A stretch of 64,000 bases of DNA from Adiantum capillus-veneris (lineage: Eukaryota; Streptophyta; Polypodiopsida; Polypodiales; Pteridaceae): contig CM043958.1 in NCBI GenBank assembly GCA_014529385.2, forward strand, positions 86,496,525 to 86,560,524. The letters are read 5' to 3'. The notes below the pieces were generated by a model that saw nothing but the letters and a program-made list of their open reading frames with translations, was not told where the DNA came from and made no database searches. Position numbers and translations under genes: made by a program. Positions 11,897 to 23,734 of this stretch are shown here, one piece after another. Positions within the stretch are counted from its first letter, which is position 1, and each line of letters begins with the position of its first letter.

Positions 11897-12690
11897 GGAA
11901 ATGATTTGTGCTTACTTAACCAAGAAAGAGAGGCAAGTGGCAATCCATTGAATCCAGTAGCACATGGCTTGGGAAAGCCAAAATTCTAGTTGGGAAGCCC
12001 GCGGGGGAGGGGGGGGGAAAGAGAGGGGAGGTGTCCCCTTCGATGATTTTTGGTCTTTTAATTGAGCTTATTTTGATAGTAGTATATATGTGGTTGAATG
12101 ATCAGACCAGAAGCAAAATCTTGTGCCACAAATGTAATGAGATAGTTGGCTTCTCACCCAAATATGATCAAGCATTGAATTATAGATGGTTGTTTATTTA
12201 ATTTTTTGCTCATAGTTGTTTGAATGAAGTAGAGATTCTAAATGTTGGTATTGGGTGTTTGTGGTGGCGATATGAATGTCTAAGTCTCCTAATATGATGC
12301 TCAATTTCTTTTTATCATTGTCTTGTTCAAGCGTTGTGGAGTTATGAAAGAAGTGTACTTATTGATGTCTTGATTGACTTGTACACATTTATGACATGGA
12401 TATGAGTTGAAGATTTATTCCCATAAGAGAAAGTGACATCCAATATTTCAAGTCCCAGGTTTGGGATATCTTTGTGGGTTATGGATTGAATGCCTAGATT
12501 ATGGAATATGGATAGACCATAACCATTATAATGTTGACTATCAAAATGTGTTTTATTGCCTTGGTACAAAGCCCTCTCATCAACTATTTGCCTTCCCAAT
12601 GTGAGCATGGTTGATAATATTTTGAAAGACACCCTCAATCATGTCGATTTTTTGCATACTACCATACCTCAGTAGCTTTTGGGAGACTCT
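11897..12690. other. Spacer, no gene seen
   Basis: AT-rich sequence upstream of the PPR gene. A G-rich run lies at about 12000-12030. A 98-codon minus-strand frame at 12342-12638 has no recognisable motif. I see no clear promoter element. Confidence 0.5.
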
Positions 12691-14030
12691 TGCTTTGCAT
12701 CTAGTTGAAGGAATTCTTTACTTGCCCATTTTGGAAGCTCTTCAACGACTTATACGTGGACACATGTGCCATTTGACATACATATTAATCAACAAGTACG
12801 TATTGACCACTCACTTTTAGTGACTTCTTGACGCTGCCCCTATTCATTATATCTTGCAAATAATGCATTCCAAGAGACGGGCTCTCAAATAGGCTTGCAA
12901 ACTACTTTATATTAAACCAATCCAACCATTTCAAGAGTCTAGATTGTATTGAAGAATATCAAGAGAATCTAAAAGACCAACATTGAGTTGGAAACAACCA
13001 CCTCTTGGCCATGAGCATATTCTGCAATCAATGCATTCCAAGGGAGCCATCCCAAACACCTTCAGAAACTTCTCTCATAGATTTTTAGTGAGGTCCCTAG
13101 TAAAAAAAAATATTTAAATTTTGACACCTAATCTTAAATTTCTAAATACCTTTGATATGAAATTATATATGTTACATTTAAGAGAGAAATCCTCGCTCTA
13201 TTTTTCATTGAAAATAGCCCATGCTTCTTGACCCTACCCCAGCTAGGTGCATGTTGCAAAAACAATGCATTCCAACAATCAGATCTAAAATTGGAATTTC
13301 ACAAAGCAACTTCACATCAAGTTGAAAACAATAACACTCCGACATTGACCAAACTCGTAACATCTTGTAATCAATGTACTCTACAGGATCACATCCCACA
13401 TAGGGAGCTCATCAAAAAAAAATTGCGCTTTCAAAATACCTCTTCAACAATCACAACTTTCTTCAAGACCACATCCTAATCAAAACAAAAAATGCCATAC
13501 AAATTGCTTGTTTAAACTTTTCACTCTTTCAAAAGCACACCATATCTGACACACACGTCATGCAAGGAACCACATCCCACATTGGAATCAGTCATCAAAA
13601 TTTTCTTGTCCTAACAAAAGTTCACAGTATTTAACATAGATATCGTCTATCAATGCATTCTAAGAGACCAGATTGCATGTAAAAAAGCCAAGAGACCACT
13701 TTAGCATTAAGGTGAAAAAATCTTGCCTTGCTTGACCCATGAGCCACATCCCAAATAGGAAGCACTCAAAAAACTTGTTTGCCCCTGCTCATGCTCATCC
13801 ATGCAGATTCCTTGCAAAACATGATTGGCCTTCAAGATGCAAGCATAGGTGGTTTCTTTTGGAGAGAATCATCTTTTTTGCATCCAACATTCCCACCAGA
13901 AGCAATGTATTTAGTATTTTGACTCACTATCAGCTAGGCATGTGGCCTCCTCAAATATCAGACATGGAAGGCAAATGATGACCCAGGCCTTTAAAATGAA
14001 AGCATAGGCAAGTGCTTTCAAAGAGAGGTT
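12690..14030 (-). pseudogene. Old decayed PPR gene relic
   Basis: Minus-strand PPR landmarks persist without a usable reading frame. The plus-strand text AATGCATTCCAAGAGAC, which is the reverse of the 'SWNALI' codons in the intact repeats at 9300-11300, recurs with changes near 12860, 13030, 13265 and 13650. 'GGGAGCTCATCAAAAA' near 13400 matches the reverse of the 'DELPxR' segment, and 'ATTTGACATACATATTAATC' near 12772 the reverse of 'DMYAKCG'. It is more diverged than the PPR gene at 8430-11896, from which it is separated by about 800 bp, and may be a tandem paralogue that died earlier. Confidence 0.65.
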
Positions 14031-14387
14031 AGGGCTGACCTACTCTATTCAAAATCTACTCCATTGTTTCATACATGACTGTGGAACACATACTCCACAA
14101 AGTATCGACAAAAAGAAACTCCTCTGTCAGTGTCACGCCAGCTCAACATTGGACAACATTAGATAGCATGGTTCATGAGAAAGCTGAGGTGACATGGCAA
14201 AGAGGCGAGGTAATGAGATGAGCACGGGAAGAGGTGCTTGAGACTGCTTAATGGGTAGAGGTGGCAAAGAGATGATGGCTCCATTCTATCCCTGTCTCCA
14301 TACACATTTGCGATTGTTCCAACCAAATATCAAGCATTTGAAAATCTTGCATTTGAAGCCTCGTTTGATTTGTCTGTGCGGATGCAG

Positions 14388-14950
14388 GCTTCAAAACTGG
14401 TTACGTCGCAAAGCAGCTGAAGGTCCCACTGCGATTGACGCTTCCCCAAATGCTTCAATAACATGCCCCCACAAGGGTTTACTTCCTGAAAATTATCCAG
14501 GTGTGAAGCGTCAGGCGGTGCCTCAAGAAGCTTGGAACTATTTTTTACATGTAGCTCAACAGGTGCACAAAGGTGTGGATGAAGGCTACATCAGCTTCCC
14601 AATAGAGACTCCTACTTACTCCATCTGTGATGCAAAACTTGTCGAGTCTACATCTCAGCAGCAAGATCTTAGGTACTAGTCTCCTGCTACACTTTAGTTT
14701 TCCTAAGCAAATTTCAAAGATCTCAATGCTTTCTGTTTCTATTAGGGCTACCAAATTAGAAGAGAGACAGAAACATGAAACTCTTTTTGTTGGAGGGAGC
14801 ATTTCCTTGGTATCAGGACCAGCATATTATCTAGTGCCTACAATCTCGTTGCATCATTGGCGCTCTTACTTGGGCATTGGCAAAAAGTCTCATAAATCTG
14901 AAGAGCCTTTTTGGCTCCAGGAGAGCTTACGAGATCTTGTTTGTGAGAAG
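14388..14950 (+). pseudogene. USP48/UBP26-like ubiquitin protease fragment, two exons
   Basis: Two exons with conserved splice sites. Exon 1 is 14388-14672, after acceptor GATGCAG and before donor GTACTA; exon 2 is 14746-14950, after acceptor TATTAG and before GTGGAT. The 73-bp intron splits an Arg codon, and the joined reading continues QQDL-R-ATKLEERQKHETLF. Exon 1 has NWLRRK, ASITCPHKGLLPENYPG, KRQAVPQEAWNYF; exon 2 has GPAYYLVPTISLHHWRSYL. These resemble the DUSP-containing middle part of plant UBP26 (human USP48), a nuclear histone H2B deubiquitinase, judged from memory of the family. The catalytic Cys/His box and both ends of the protein are absent, so this is a piece of a gene. The match needs an alignment to be secure. 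Confidence 0.6.
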
Positions 14951-15529
14951 GTGGATAAGAAGATGTGCTATTTTTTATTGCTCAAGATATTACCAACCTT
15001 GCTCTGCAGGATTCTTTTTTATGTGGGTGTGGCACATTCAACAACTTTAATTAGTTAGTCTACTGTTTGCAGCATAAAGGACTTATGTTCAGACCCCCAA
15101 ATTTGCAGAGTAATATATCACGTTTGTGACTTGCAAATATGATGAAATCCACAACAAACAAAATTGATGGCTCTCTTGAGTCTTAAGTCCCTGAGGCCCA
15201 ACACGACAACTTTTTTGGAAAGTCCAGGCTATATAAACTCCAATGCCTTATTCTACTTTGTTGCCAAACCAAACATGGTCGAAAAAATAAAACGGTGTGA
15301 AAGCTCAAAATGCTCCTGCATCTACAAAGGTTAAAACAAATACAGTGTTTGTTGCTTGAGCAACAACAAAAAAATGAAAATGCAATGTACAAAAAGAGAA
15401 GAAGCAAGGAGACAAACAAATCACTTGATGCTTGATCAGACGAACAAAACATTCTTCTTGTCTGGGGTGTCACACACACGATAGCACACTGTTGGCAACA
15501 CTCCTTTGAGGAGCATGCTCTCCATTTCG

Positions 15530-16844
15530 GTTCTGCATCTTGAATCCTGATAAACGGCAAGAGTGAGTCGTGGTGGTCTAGAATGTAGAGAAGGTTCTGA
15601 TTGATAGCCTGCACAACCACAATGGTAAAGAAAGAACTTGGTCACAAAACCAATACAAAGGCAACATCCTAAATTGTTGTGACAGAGGCATTGACTTCAG
15701 ATGTCTTTGCCTAGCTACATGATTGGGGGAAAGTGAAGGGACTTGCAGAGCCCACTTTCCCCAACCACTGCTAGCTAGGTGGTCGGACTTCCTTCTGCAG
15801 AAACTCATATGTGCCACAATTCAAAGATACACATAAGAAAGAGGTGTAATCACCTCTTCAATGGAAAGCCCTTGGAGGGACGGTTTCAAACGTCGAACAG
15901 TGATAGTTGATATGCTTTCTCCATACATGTGCGAGTCTAGTGTACTACTTGGAGGAAAAACCTGGAAAATTCAATGCAAAATTAATAGATGCATTGAGCA
16001 GTGACTTCCCAAAAAGTGGCATATAACCTACCTGGAGACGTTGAATGGCAACAGGATGCTTCCCAGCAAGACATTGAAATACTTGATTCCTGCACCTTCT
16101 ATACATCAAATAAAAGCAACATCACTTTCCCCCAACTAAGAAAACAACTCCTGCACCTTCTACAAGTCCTGGCTTTGGGAACTTTGTGATTGCTGCCATT
16201 GAGAAGAGAATCGTTATGGCAGACAAGTGATGGATTTGCTCAATGCAAGCAAATGATTGATCTTTGCGTAGAAGGATTCCCTTGGCACACACTAGCAAGT
16301 AGGTGCAAAAGCTTCTAATTCCTGCATTCATGAACAGATTTTTCTTCAAGTCACTGAACCTTTCATCTCTTGGTACATATCCCTTGTCAAAAGCCAATTG
16401 TGGTTCTTCTAGCTCAAAGTCTGCACCATAAATGCATTAACATCCAAAAGATTAACGTCCTTTCCTTGACCAAATGTACATGGAATATGAAAAAACCGCT
16501 TACCAGATTTGATGCAATTTCGCCCTGTCCTACACCTACGTGGATAGGGATACATGGAGGAGCCCGTAAGAACAGACCTTGTAAGGTCCTAATTTTCTTT
16601 AGGATTACTTACGTCATTATACACATCATAATCATATATCCTTTCATCGTCACGAAGCTGTAACAATGCCTTAGGAGTCACGTTTGGTAAGGACATCTGC
16701 ATGAGAGAGTTGGCAATGTAAAGGAGCACAAGCATTATGATGGGTAAAAGAATGTGTGACCACTTACTTGATTGGGGAAGAGGATACGAGGCTGACCGCA
16801 ATGGGCAAGGCGGGTATGGCAAATCCAAGTGTGAGATGTGGGAC
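15530..16844 (-). pseudogene. Lipoxygenase gene fragment, six exons, broken
   Basis: Plant lipoxygenases oxygenate linoleic/linolenic acid to start oxylipin (jasmonate-type) synthesis. Exons, 5' to 3': 16844-16768 (TWI..GQPRILFPNQ), 16696-16504 (LPNVTPKALLQLR, ERIYDYDVYND, YPYPRRCRTGR), 16420 to about 16150 (KGYVPRDERFSDLKK, ITKFPKP), 16098-16032 (CLAGKHPVAIQRLQ), 15961-15854 (VFPPSSTLDSHMYGE) and 15608 to about 15540 (AINQNLLYILDHHDSLLPF). Phases agree across the introns I could check, with GT/AG borders. A TAG at 16589-16591 interrupts exon 2, and the W-x-DEEF segment before 'LAG' is missing. The PLAT domain and the whole iron-binding C-terminal part are absent, so no enzyme can be made. 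It lies back to back with the UBP26-like fragment. Confidence 0.85.
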
Positions 16845-16978
16845 CTGCAAGACTTAGATATGAATATAAGCTGCATTATCGAACCTGAGCAGATTCACAA
16901 ACAACCTGAACAAATCCACAAACGGACATGAGCTCACTTAACTCACCTTATGAAGGGGGAGACTCGAGCGTCCTCACC

Positions 16979-17084
<106 letters not shown>

Positions 17085-17846
17085 AACCCCCCGAAGTCAC
17101 CCCTGCGTAGCTACAGAGCGCTTCAGACTGTAGTTGACTCTTTCTCTCTCCTCGAAGTCGCCCCTGTGTAGTGACAGAGCGCTGAAAACTGTTGTCGCTA
17201 CACTACACAGCACGTTAACCCTGGAGACTACACAGGCATGGAGAAAATGAGAGAGAGAAAGAGGCGGGGTCGGTCCGTAATTAGGGGAAGAAAGAGAGAA
17301 AGAAGCCCAGAGGTCCCTCAAAACCCAGAGGGCCCGATTTTCAAAAACATCACCCCACTTCATGTCGACCATCCACCTCCCAAGACAAAGATATCCAAGG
17401 TGACGACGTCCCTCAAAACCCAGAGGGCCCGATTTTCAAAGACACGAATCACGATGCCTCCTTCTCAAGACCACCATTTCAATTTTCAATGCTTCATCAT
17501 TTTTTTTAACACTATTTTGCAACAATAAATGCCCACTATCTTATGTCAACCAATCAAATTTTTTGGCCTATCAAAAAAAGCTTGAAAATATAACTCAAAC
17601 TTTTTCTATTTTAGTCAACAAAAAGAGAAGGCATAGCTATAGCCTTTGCCCTTTGGGCAGGCCAAAAACACTCTGTTAGTGTAGGGTCCCCCAATTTCAG
17701 AAAAATAAAAATTCTTTCAAAACATCTCAAATGAATAAGGCCGGTTCACACGCTGCAGTGGAAATCATACGCACAAGGGCATCAAACCGCCGTGGCTAGA
17801 CCTAGTTGGTTGCAGGCATGCTTCGGGCCCACCATAGCTCTTCCGA

Positions 17847-17865
17847 CCCCCCCCCCCCCCCCCCC
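17847..17865. repeat. C19 homopolymer
   Basis: Nineteen consecutive C, prone to slippage and to sequencing error. Confidence 0.95.
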
Positions 17866-18186
17866 AAGAAGACTATACGCCTCTCTCAACCTCCCCCTCT
17901 TTTTCGCTCTGCCTCCTCCAAGGTTGTTCAAACGAGGCGACTGTAGGCTTGCAGCTTGCTTTTCTTCCTCCGGGATCTTCTAAACCCAGCCTAAGTGAAG
18001 GGTAGTTTAGGAAATGAAAAGTCGCATGGCACTTAAAAGTCAAACGACTTTTCATATCCATATAAAGAGGTGATTCGAGTGTGCATTCATGTATTTGTAT
18101 TTTTCTTCTTGTTTTCCTTTCCTCTGTCATTGTTTGTTCTTTATTAGAGTTTCTTTGCACCATGCACTTTGTATATGTAGGTAATG

Positions 18187-18190
<4 letters not shown>

Positions 18191-18222
<32 letters not shown>
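18191..18222. repeat. (TA)n microsatellite
   Basis: Uninterrupted alternating T and A. Confidence 0.95.
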
Positions 18223-18226
<4 letters not shown>

Positions 18227-18837
18227 GGTGGCTAGTAGGTTGGCACGATTTTGGACCATTTGTATTGATGGGAATCTGACCTCAACACTAAAGCCCACGA
18301 GTTCTTGAATGAAGGACGTGCGGTGGGATCAATGGAGGGGAAGAGGGCCGGGTTAGTGATCACGGTCGCTCACATGGTGCAAAAGTAAACTCGGACGCAA
18401 AAGGTAAACTAGGACGTGAAGGCTGACCTGGACGTGGGCGGGGACGGAGGTGGAGCGCACAGGGACAAACCCGAGCTGATGTGGCAACCCATTTGAATTT
18501 TGGCCTAGGAAGGACGTGCCTCACCCGAGGCAAGGCCAGATCTAGGTGTACCTTTCATGCAAGGGAGGGGGGTGGGTTGTATGATGCATGCAATCGGGTT
18601 GAATCTTGGCAAGGGGATGGGGTCTATTTGGGGGGATTCGAGGTTTGATTGGCAGGCCAAGGGTATTTTCTGGGCTTCTCTACATTGTGTGGGCAGAGCT
18701 GGACACAGGGACCCATAGGTCTTTAGAGGGACGTGGGACAAGGAAGGATGGTAGACAACAGAGCTCTATCCAGGCTCCTTATAACCTCCGTAGATTTGGG
18801 GCATCAGAGCCATGTTGATGGTGATTGTTTTTGGCTT

Positions 18838-19045
18838 TGTGTGTGTGTGTGTCCGCATGCCCTAAGGCTGCATTGTTGTTCGTAGGGCAAATATCTTAAC
18901 CTCATGGCACCTAGAAGGGGAGAAAAGGAGCCTCGTGGGTGTGTGTGTGTGTGTGTGTCCGCATGCGCTAAGGCTGCATTGTTGTTCATAGGGCAAATAT
19001 CTTAACCTCATGGCACCTAGAAGGGGAGAAAAGGAGCCTCGTGGG
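18838..19045 (+). repeat. Two-copy tandem repeat, each led by a GT tract
   Basis: A unit of about 100 bp, (GT)n followed by CCGCATGC..TAAGGCTGCATTG and ending GGAGCCTCGTGGG, occurs at 18838-18938 and 18939-19045. The copies differ at only a few bases and in the length of the GT tract, which suggests recent duplication with the microsatellite at the junction. Confidence 0.9.
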
Positions 19046-19158
19046 AAGAAGATAGTTGGGAGCAAGCATGTGGTTGAGCCATCGCTCGATGCAGCGAAGA
19101 CCACACCTCTAAAGGTTCTTCAAAGTAGTCCTCGATTGAGAGAAAAGAACGGTCTCGT

Positions 19159-19969
19159 GTGATAGACCTTAATGGCACTCCTATTGGAGATTTGACACCC
19201 CATCAACAAAATCTAGCCTCTATCAATCCACAACCCGAGAAGAAGTTGGTGAATGTGTTTGATGGGCAGAAGCAAGAGGACAAAAAACATGAGGAGAAGG
19301 TGGATGAGAAGGTTGGTAACCAGCAGCCAATGGCTGACCAAAAAAAGGCGACAAGAGGCAAAGGTAAAAAGCTTGTTGATGAGGGAATACAAGCTAATAA
19401 ACCAAAGGTGGAGCTTCAAAATGACCCAAAATCAAAGATGGAGCAGGCAGATGCTTACAAAGAAGCCCAGAAGGGGATTGGGGACAACACTGGATGCATT
19501 TCCATATGCGGAGGTGTTCTTGCCCTATGTGAGGCTTGCCCTACGATGTTGTGCAAGCGATGAGTGCCTTCGACAATTTCATTTTGAGTTGGTAAGGTGG
19601 TTGATGAAGAAGCACCTCAAGAGGGAGCATGGCCTTGACTTTCACATCCCCGTATGGAAGATTGGTCGCCCCTCCATGGTTGAGTTGGACTCGAGAGCCA
19701 AGGCACCCCAATCAAGAGCTGACAATGATAAGTGGAAGGAGTTGTCAAAGAAAAGGTTTCAAGACAAAGAGAGGAAGTTTGCAATCAATATGAAGAAGGC
19801 AAAGCGCCTTCTCCGTCTTCGGGTGATAGAGAAATGGGACAAGCTAAAGCCCAAGTTTAGAACTATGCCAAAGCAAGAGTTTGTGAAGCGGATCATGAAG
19901 GAGTGCATGACAACATACCTTGCATCCTCTAGAGAGCATCTTGCATGCATTGAGAAACGTATAAAATGA
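19159..19969 (+). pseudogene. Unrecognised Lys-rich protein, frameshifted
   Basis: Not recognised. From ATG 19159 (MIDLNGTPIGDLTP) a Lys/Glu/Gln-rich, low-complexity hydrophilic part runs to about 19470, with KKLVNVFDGQKQEDKK and ATRGKGKKLVDEG. The sequence then makes better sense in the next frame: TTLDAFPYAEVFLPYVRLAL, HFELVRWLMKKHLKREHGLD and a basic, probably helical tail (KRFQDKERKFAINMKKAKR) to a stop at 19969. The change of frame near 19470-19490 suggests a single indel. CGTGTAAGTTTG about 15 bp after the stop could be a splice donor. Two further open stretches at 20294-20536 and 20591-21076 may be later exons of the same unit. Domain and function unknown; it may be host or transposon. 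Confidence 0.35.
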
Positions 19970-20293
19970 AGGCTACGACGAGCGTGTAAGTTTGAATTTT
20001 TACCTTTTCAATCCTATGTATGCTTATCTATTGTCTAAGTTTCTTGTTACGGATCCCCCTTTGTGGGGTTGAGGACTACAAACACACGATGACATTGACA
20101 AAGACTTAGGCATGCACAAGAACAAGGGAAAGGAGGTCGAGGAAGAGTATATTGGGGAAGTGCTTTGGGATGGTAAGCAGCATTATGTGGAGATCCCCAA
20201 AGAGGAAAGAAGCTAACTAGAGCAAGAAGAGAACCATATCCAAAAAGAGGAAGTGGAAGACGCAGAATTCGATAAGGAGAAGAATCCAAGCTG

Positions 20294-21076
20294 GTGAAGG
20301 AAGATGAGTTTGACAACAGTGAGTCAAGCCTCGTTGGTTCCTCCTCTGGTGTTGAAGAGACAACAAAGTATGAGGTGATGGCCCCTTATAAAGCCAAGGA
20401 TCTCTCCCTCATTGACTCCATGCATATCCCGCACTTCGAGTCCAACATTGTGTCTGCTTTAGAGGCCTTGGATATCTTTGTTGGTTTGACATTGAATATT
20501 GATGTCCAACAAGATGAGGTAAAACACTCTTTTTAGTTGATCTCCTTCTAGTTTGCATCATTAGTGCCATGAGGTGAATGGTCGCTGGTAATGCATTTTG
20601 CATGGTATGTTTGGTTGGTTACCAATTCATGGCGGGTTGCAAACTCCCATATGCAAGGAGTGATAATGAAACATTGGCAAAAGTTTCCAACCCGGTCAGC
20701 TACAAAGAATCATGTGGTTATTGATTTTTCCTTGCCACCGGGCATGGGCCATGAAACCAGTGTGACTCTGAAGTTTACCATACAATATGGTCATATAGCA
20801 GTTGATGAGGAAGGGTTGGTAGGGTGGTCACCACACGGGCAAACGTTGCATCTTCCAGGTGATTACTTATTCCATGTGTTGACAGCCATGGTGATAGATC
20901 CATTTTATCCCATGTATTCCACTAGAGACATTTCTTTAACATTAACAAGTTCATTGTTTGCATGTAGGTGGCTGGAGAATACTTTGCCTCCTTCCATTCT
21001 TGAGAAGGTGTGCCTTGTTGATGCTCTATGTCAGCAAGAATTTCTTTTGGAGCAATTTTCAAGTTTTGATTCTTAG
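20294..21076 (+). other. Possible coding remnant, two open stretches, unrecognised
   Basis: Frame 20294-20536 (VGSSSGVEETTKYEVMAPYK, DSMHIPHFESNIVSALEAL) is acidic and ends soon after DVQQDE|GTAAAA, a plausible donor. Frame 20591-21076 (VVIDFSLPPGMGHETSVTL, IAVDEEGLVGWSPHGQTL, LPPSILEKVCLVDALC) looks compositionally like real protein, but I cannot assign a family. A preceding stretch (20047-20290) is also Lys/Glu-rich. They could be exons of one gene with the frame at 19159-19969, but I cannot show splicing. Confidence 0.25.
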
Positions 21077-21199
21077 AGATGGTATTCTATTTTTTATTTG
21101 TAGGTATTGGTCTTATTCAAGAAGGACATTATGTAGCACCATAGTATACTTGTCTCCCTTTGACTAGCATCCATAGCATCAATAACATAAACATTCATA

Positions 21200-21390
21200 G
21201 CATCCATATCATCAATAACATAAACAGCAGAAGAAAGAGTATCCAAACCCAACCATAATTAGTGCATTGCCCAAAAATGTAAGAGCTTTTTGACTTTCTT
21301 TGACCAGCATCCATAACATCAATAACATAAACATCAGCAAAAGAGTATTCAAACCCAACCATAATTAGTACATTGCCCAAAAATGCAAAG
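21200..21390. repeat. Imperfect tandem repeat, two to three copies
   Basis: Units containing GCATC-A-TAACATAAACA and then CCCAACCATAATTAGT-CATTG recur near 21176-21290 and 21305-21390. Confidence 0.75.
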
Positions 21391-21539
21391 AAAACTATGC
21401 CCTCCCTATAATAATCATGGTGATTTGGCATGATCACCCCCTCTGATTGCATAGTCATCATCAACTTTTGAACAATCCATACCTGTATTAGAGTTATCTT
21501 TATTTGGAATTCCAACTTGATCATAAAAAACAACTTCTA

Positions 21540-22800
21540 CCTATAAATCTTCATCCACAATACCCTCCATTGGATTGGTATAGCCCTGAGAATCTGCATC
21601 ATCTATCAAAGAGCTAGACATTGTTTCCTCTTGCAGCTCATGATGAGAAAGCATATAAGGAAAAACTCTCTGCATATCATGTACTTGTGGAGGTTCTTCT
21701 TGCACCCTCTCTGTATGGGCATATACATCAAAAAGCCCTTCTATGTTATTATTGTCATCTCCTTTGAATCTAGCCACAAGAAACCATTAATAATGGAATC
21801 TTCTTCTTCTTCAGTGATATTAGCACCCATAAACATGTTGTCGACAATAAAAATAGACTCATTTTCATTCCCATGAACAACCTATGTTGTTTCCACGATC
21901 TCCTGCACTTCATTAGTTACCGTATATATAAATTTATTTATGCAACCATCTTCAACAAACCTATCGATCTGTTTGACTTCACATGCTTCCATGACGCTAA
22001 AAACTCCATTGACACCCTATAAAGGTTTATCTTGAGCTCCTTGCGAACAACCAATGCCTAGGTCACTAACCTGTGAGCCACTCGGCGCACATTCTATATC
22101 TTTGTTGGAACCACTAATGGAGATAACTGCCATGGGAGAAATCTTTGAAAAAATTCCATCAATTTTTGTTTTTGCATCAAATTCATTATTTACCTTTGTT
22201 AGATTTCTTGAAACATAGTCCTGTAGGGTCAAATCTGCTACTTCCAAAGCTGCATTTTCTTTGGCTTTTCTTCTTGCAGAAATGTGTTCCCAAAATTCAT
22301 CATAGTTAAGGAACTGCATCTGATCCCTTCACCTTTACTGAAGATAATTAAACTTTTTCCACTAATCTGCTTCATTTCCAAGTCCATAATCCTTAAGCTT
22401 TCATAATAAATCCATTTGCAAAATAGTCCCATTGTGTGGGATATGTTTTTGCCAGCTCCTGAACCTGATCTCTGAACTCGGAGCTTACAACTTCTTCAAA
22501 AGCCGTAATCATTCAATCTTTTGGAACCCCTCAACTCTTCATCTCAACTTCATAGCATTCAAATGAACCCTCTGGATCATGCCCTTGAAAAATAAAACAC
22601 TGGTCGCTCCACCGCATCATCAATTTGCGTTTTCGTCTTCATGGCTTCCACTTCAAGTAGATATCCTTGAACCAATTATAGCATCTTTGAAAATTTTGTT
22701 GCTGCTAAGTCTTTATCAAATCCTTTGGAATTGAACTCTTCAATCAAATTCAACAGATGATCTGGCTTCTCCATCTGCACCTCTCACCTAGGTCAGTTTC
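21540..22800 (-). pseudogene. Degenerate minus-strand coding relic, possibly gag-like
   Basis: Reading from 22800 down, the minus strand gives MEKPDHLLNLIEEFNSKGFD, ITAFEEVVSSEFRDQVQELA, KTYPTQWDYFANGFI, MQFLNYDEFWEHISARRKAK, IFIVDNMFMGANITEEEED and DDNNNIEGLFDVYAHTE, in several frames with stops between. The amino-acid makeup and the length of open runs suggest a former protein of at least 350 residues. The 'E..V..EFRDQVQELAKTYPTQWDYF' style resembles gag capsid domains of plant retroelements, but this is a weak impression. No protease, knuckle or polymerase motif is visible nearby. Confidence 0.3.
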
Positions 22801-23662
22801 ATGTCGGGTTCACCAAAGATGTCGGAGGGCGTGGTTCTTTGGGGTTGATAAGGAAAGCATCAAGATTTTGGCTGTGAGAGAGTTGAGAGAGGGAGAGACA
22901 ACAAGACAAAGTTAAAACGATTCAATAAACATTGTTGAATATATTACTTACTTGGTAGAACTTAGATGTACAAGAATTAGAAGTGGTTTTGCTTAAGACC
23001 CGGTACATTGTAGTATCACACTATCCTCACCATGTGCTCAAACCATCTCGGTAGCACACACCTAGGAGCTTCCCACCTCGCCATGCGTTCAAACCATCTT
23101 ACTGGCACATACCTGAGGAGCTTCTTGTTATGTGCTCAAGCATCTGTGTTGACACATACATGGGCCCTAAATTTACCATGCACAAGAATCCCTTGACCCA
23201 AAGCTTCTTCAGCTTCTCGAACATCACAAATTTCTTCTTTGTTATCCTCTTACTGCATCAATATTTGGCTTGAGAGCTTATCCACTCAAATTCAACCGAG
23301 AGAGGTAGATCTTGAGCTTTATGCCCTACAATTAGAGCTTTTGAATGATGATTAATAGGATCATATATGTCGGCCATAAGGCTATAGCTTTGCCTTTACT
23401 AAGGTATCAAAGAACGAGAGAGTTATAATAAAGGATTAGAGAGATATGACCTTCGTAAGGATGTAAGCGGGATTAAAGGTTTCAAATTATGATGTCTTAA
23501 AATCATGGGAGCTCTTTAATGATGGCAAGGCAAGAGAGAGATATGAAGCACCGGAGATTTTTGCATAATGGAGAAAGAGATGGCTATGGGAGCTTGATAT
23601 ATTTCAAGAGAGAGATAGATTACATACGGCTTAATCAAGTTTAGGCTAATAAGTCTAGGTTT

Positions 23663-23734
<72 letters not shown>

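Noticed and set aside
14951-15058. Third exon of the UBP26-like fragment
   Set aside because: The frame stays open but the residues no longer resemble the family, and GTGGAT at 14951 can serve as a splice donor.
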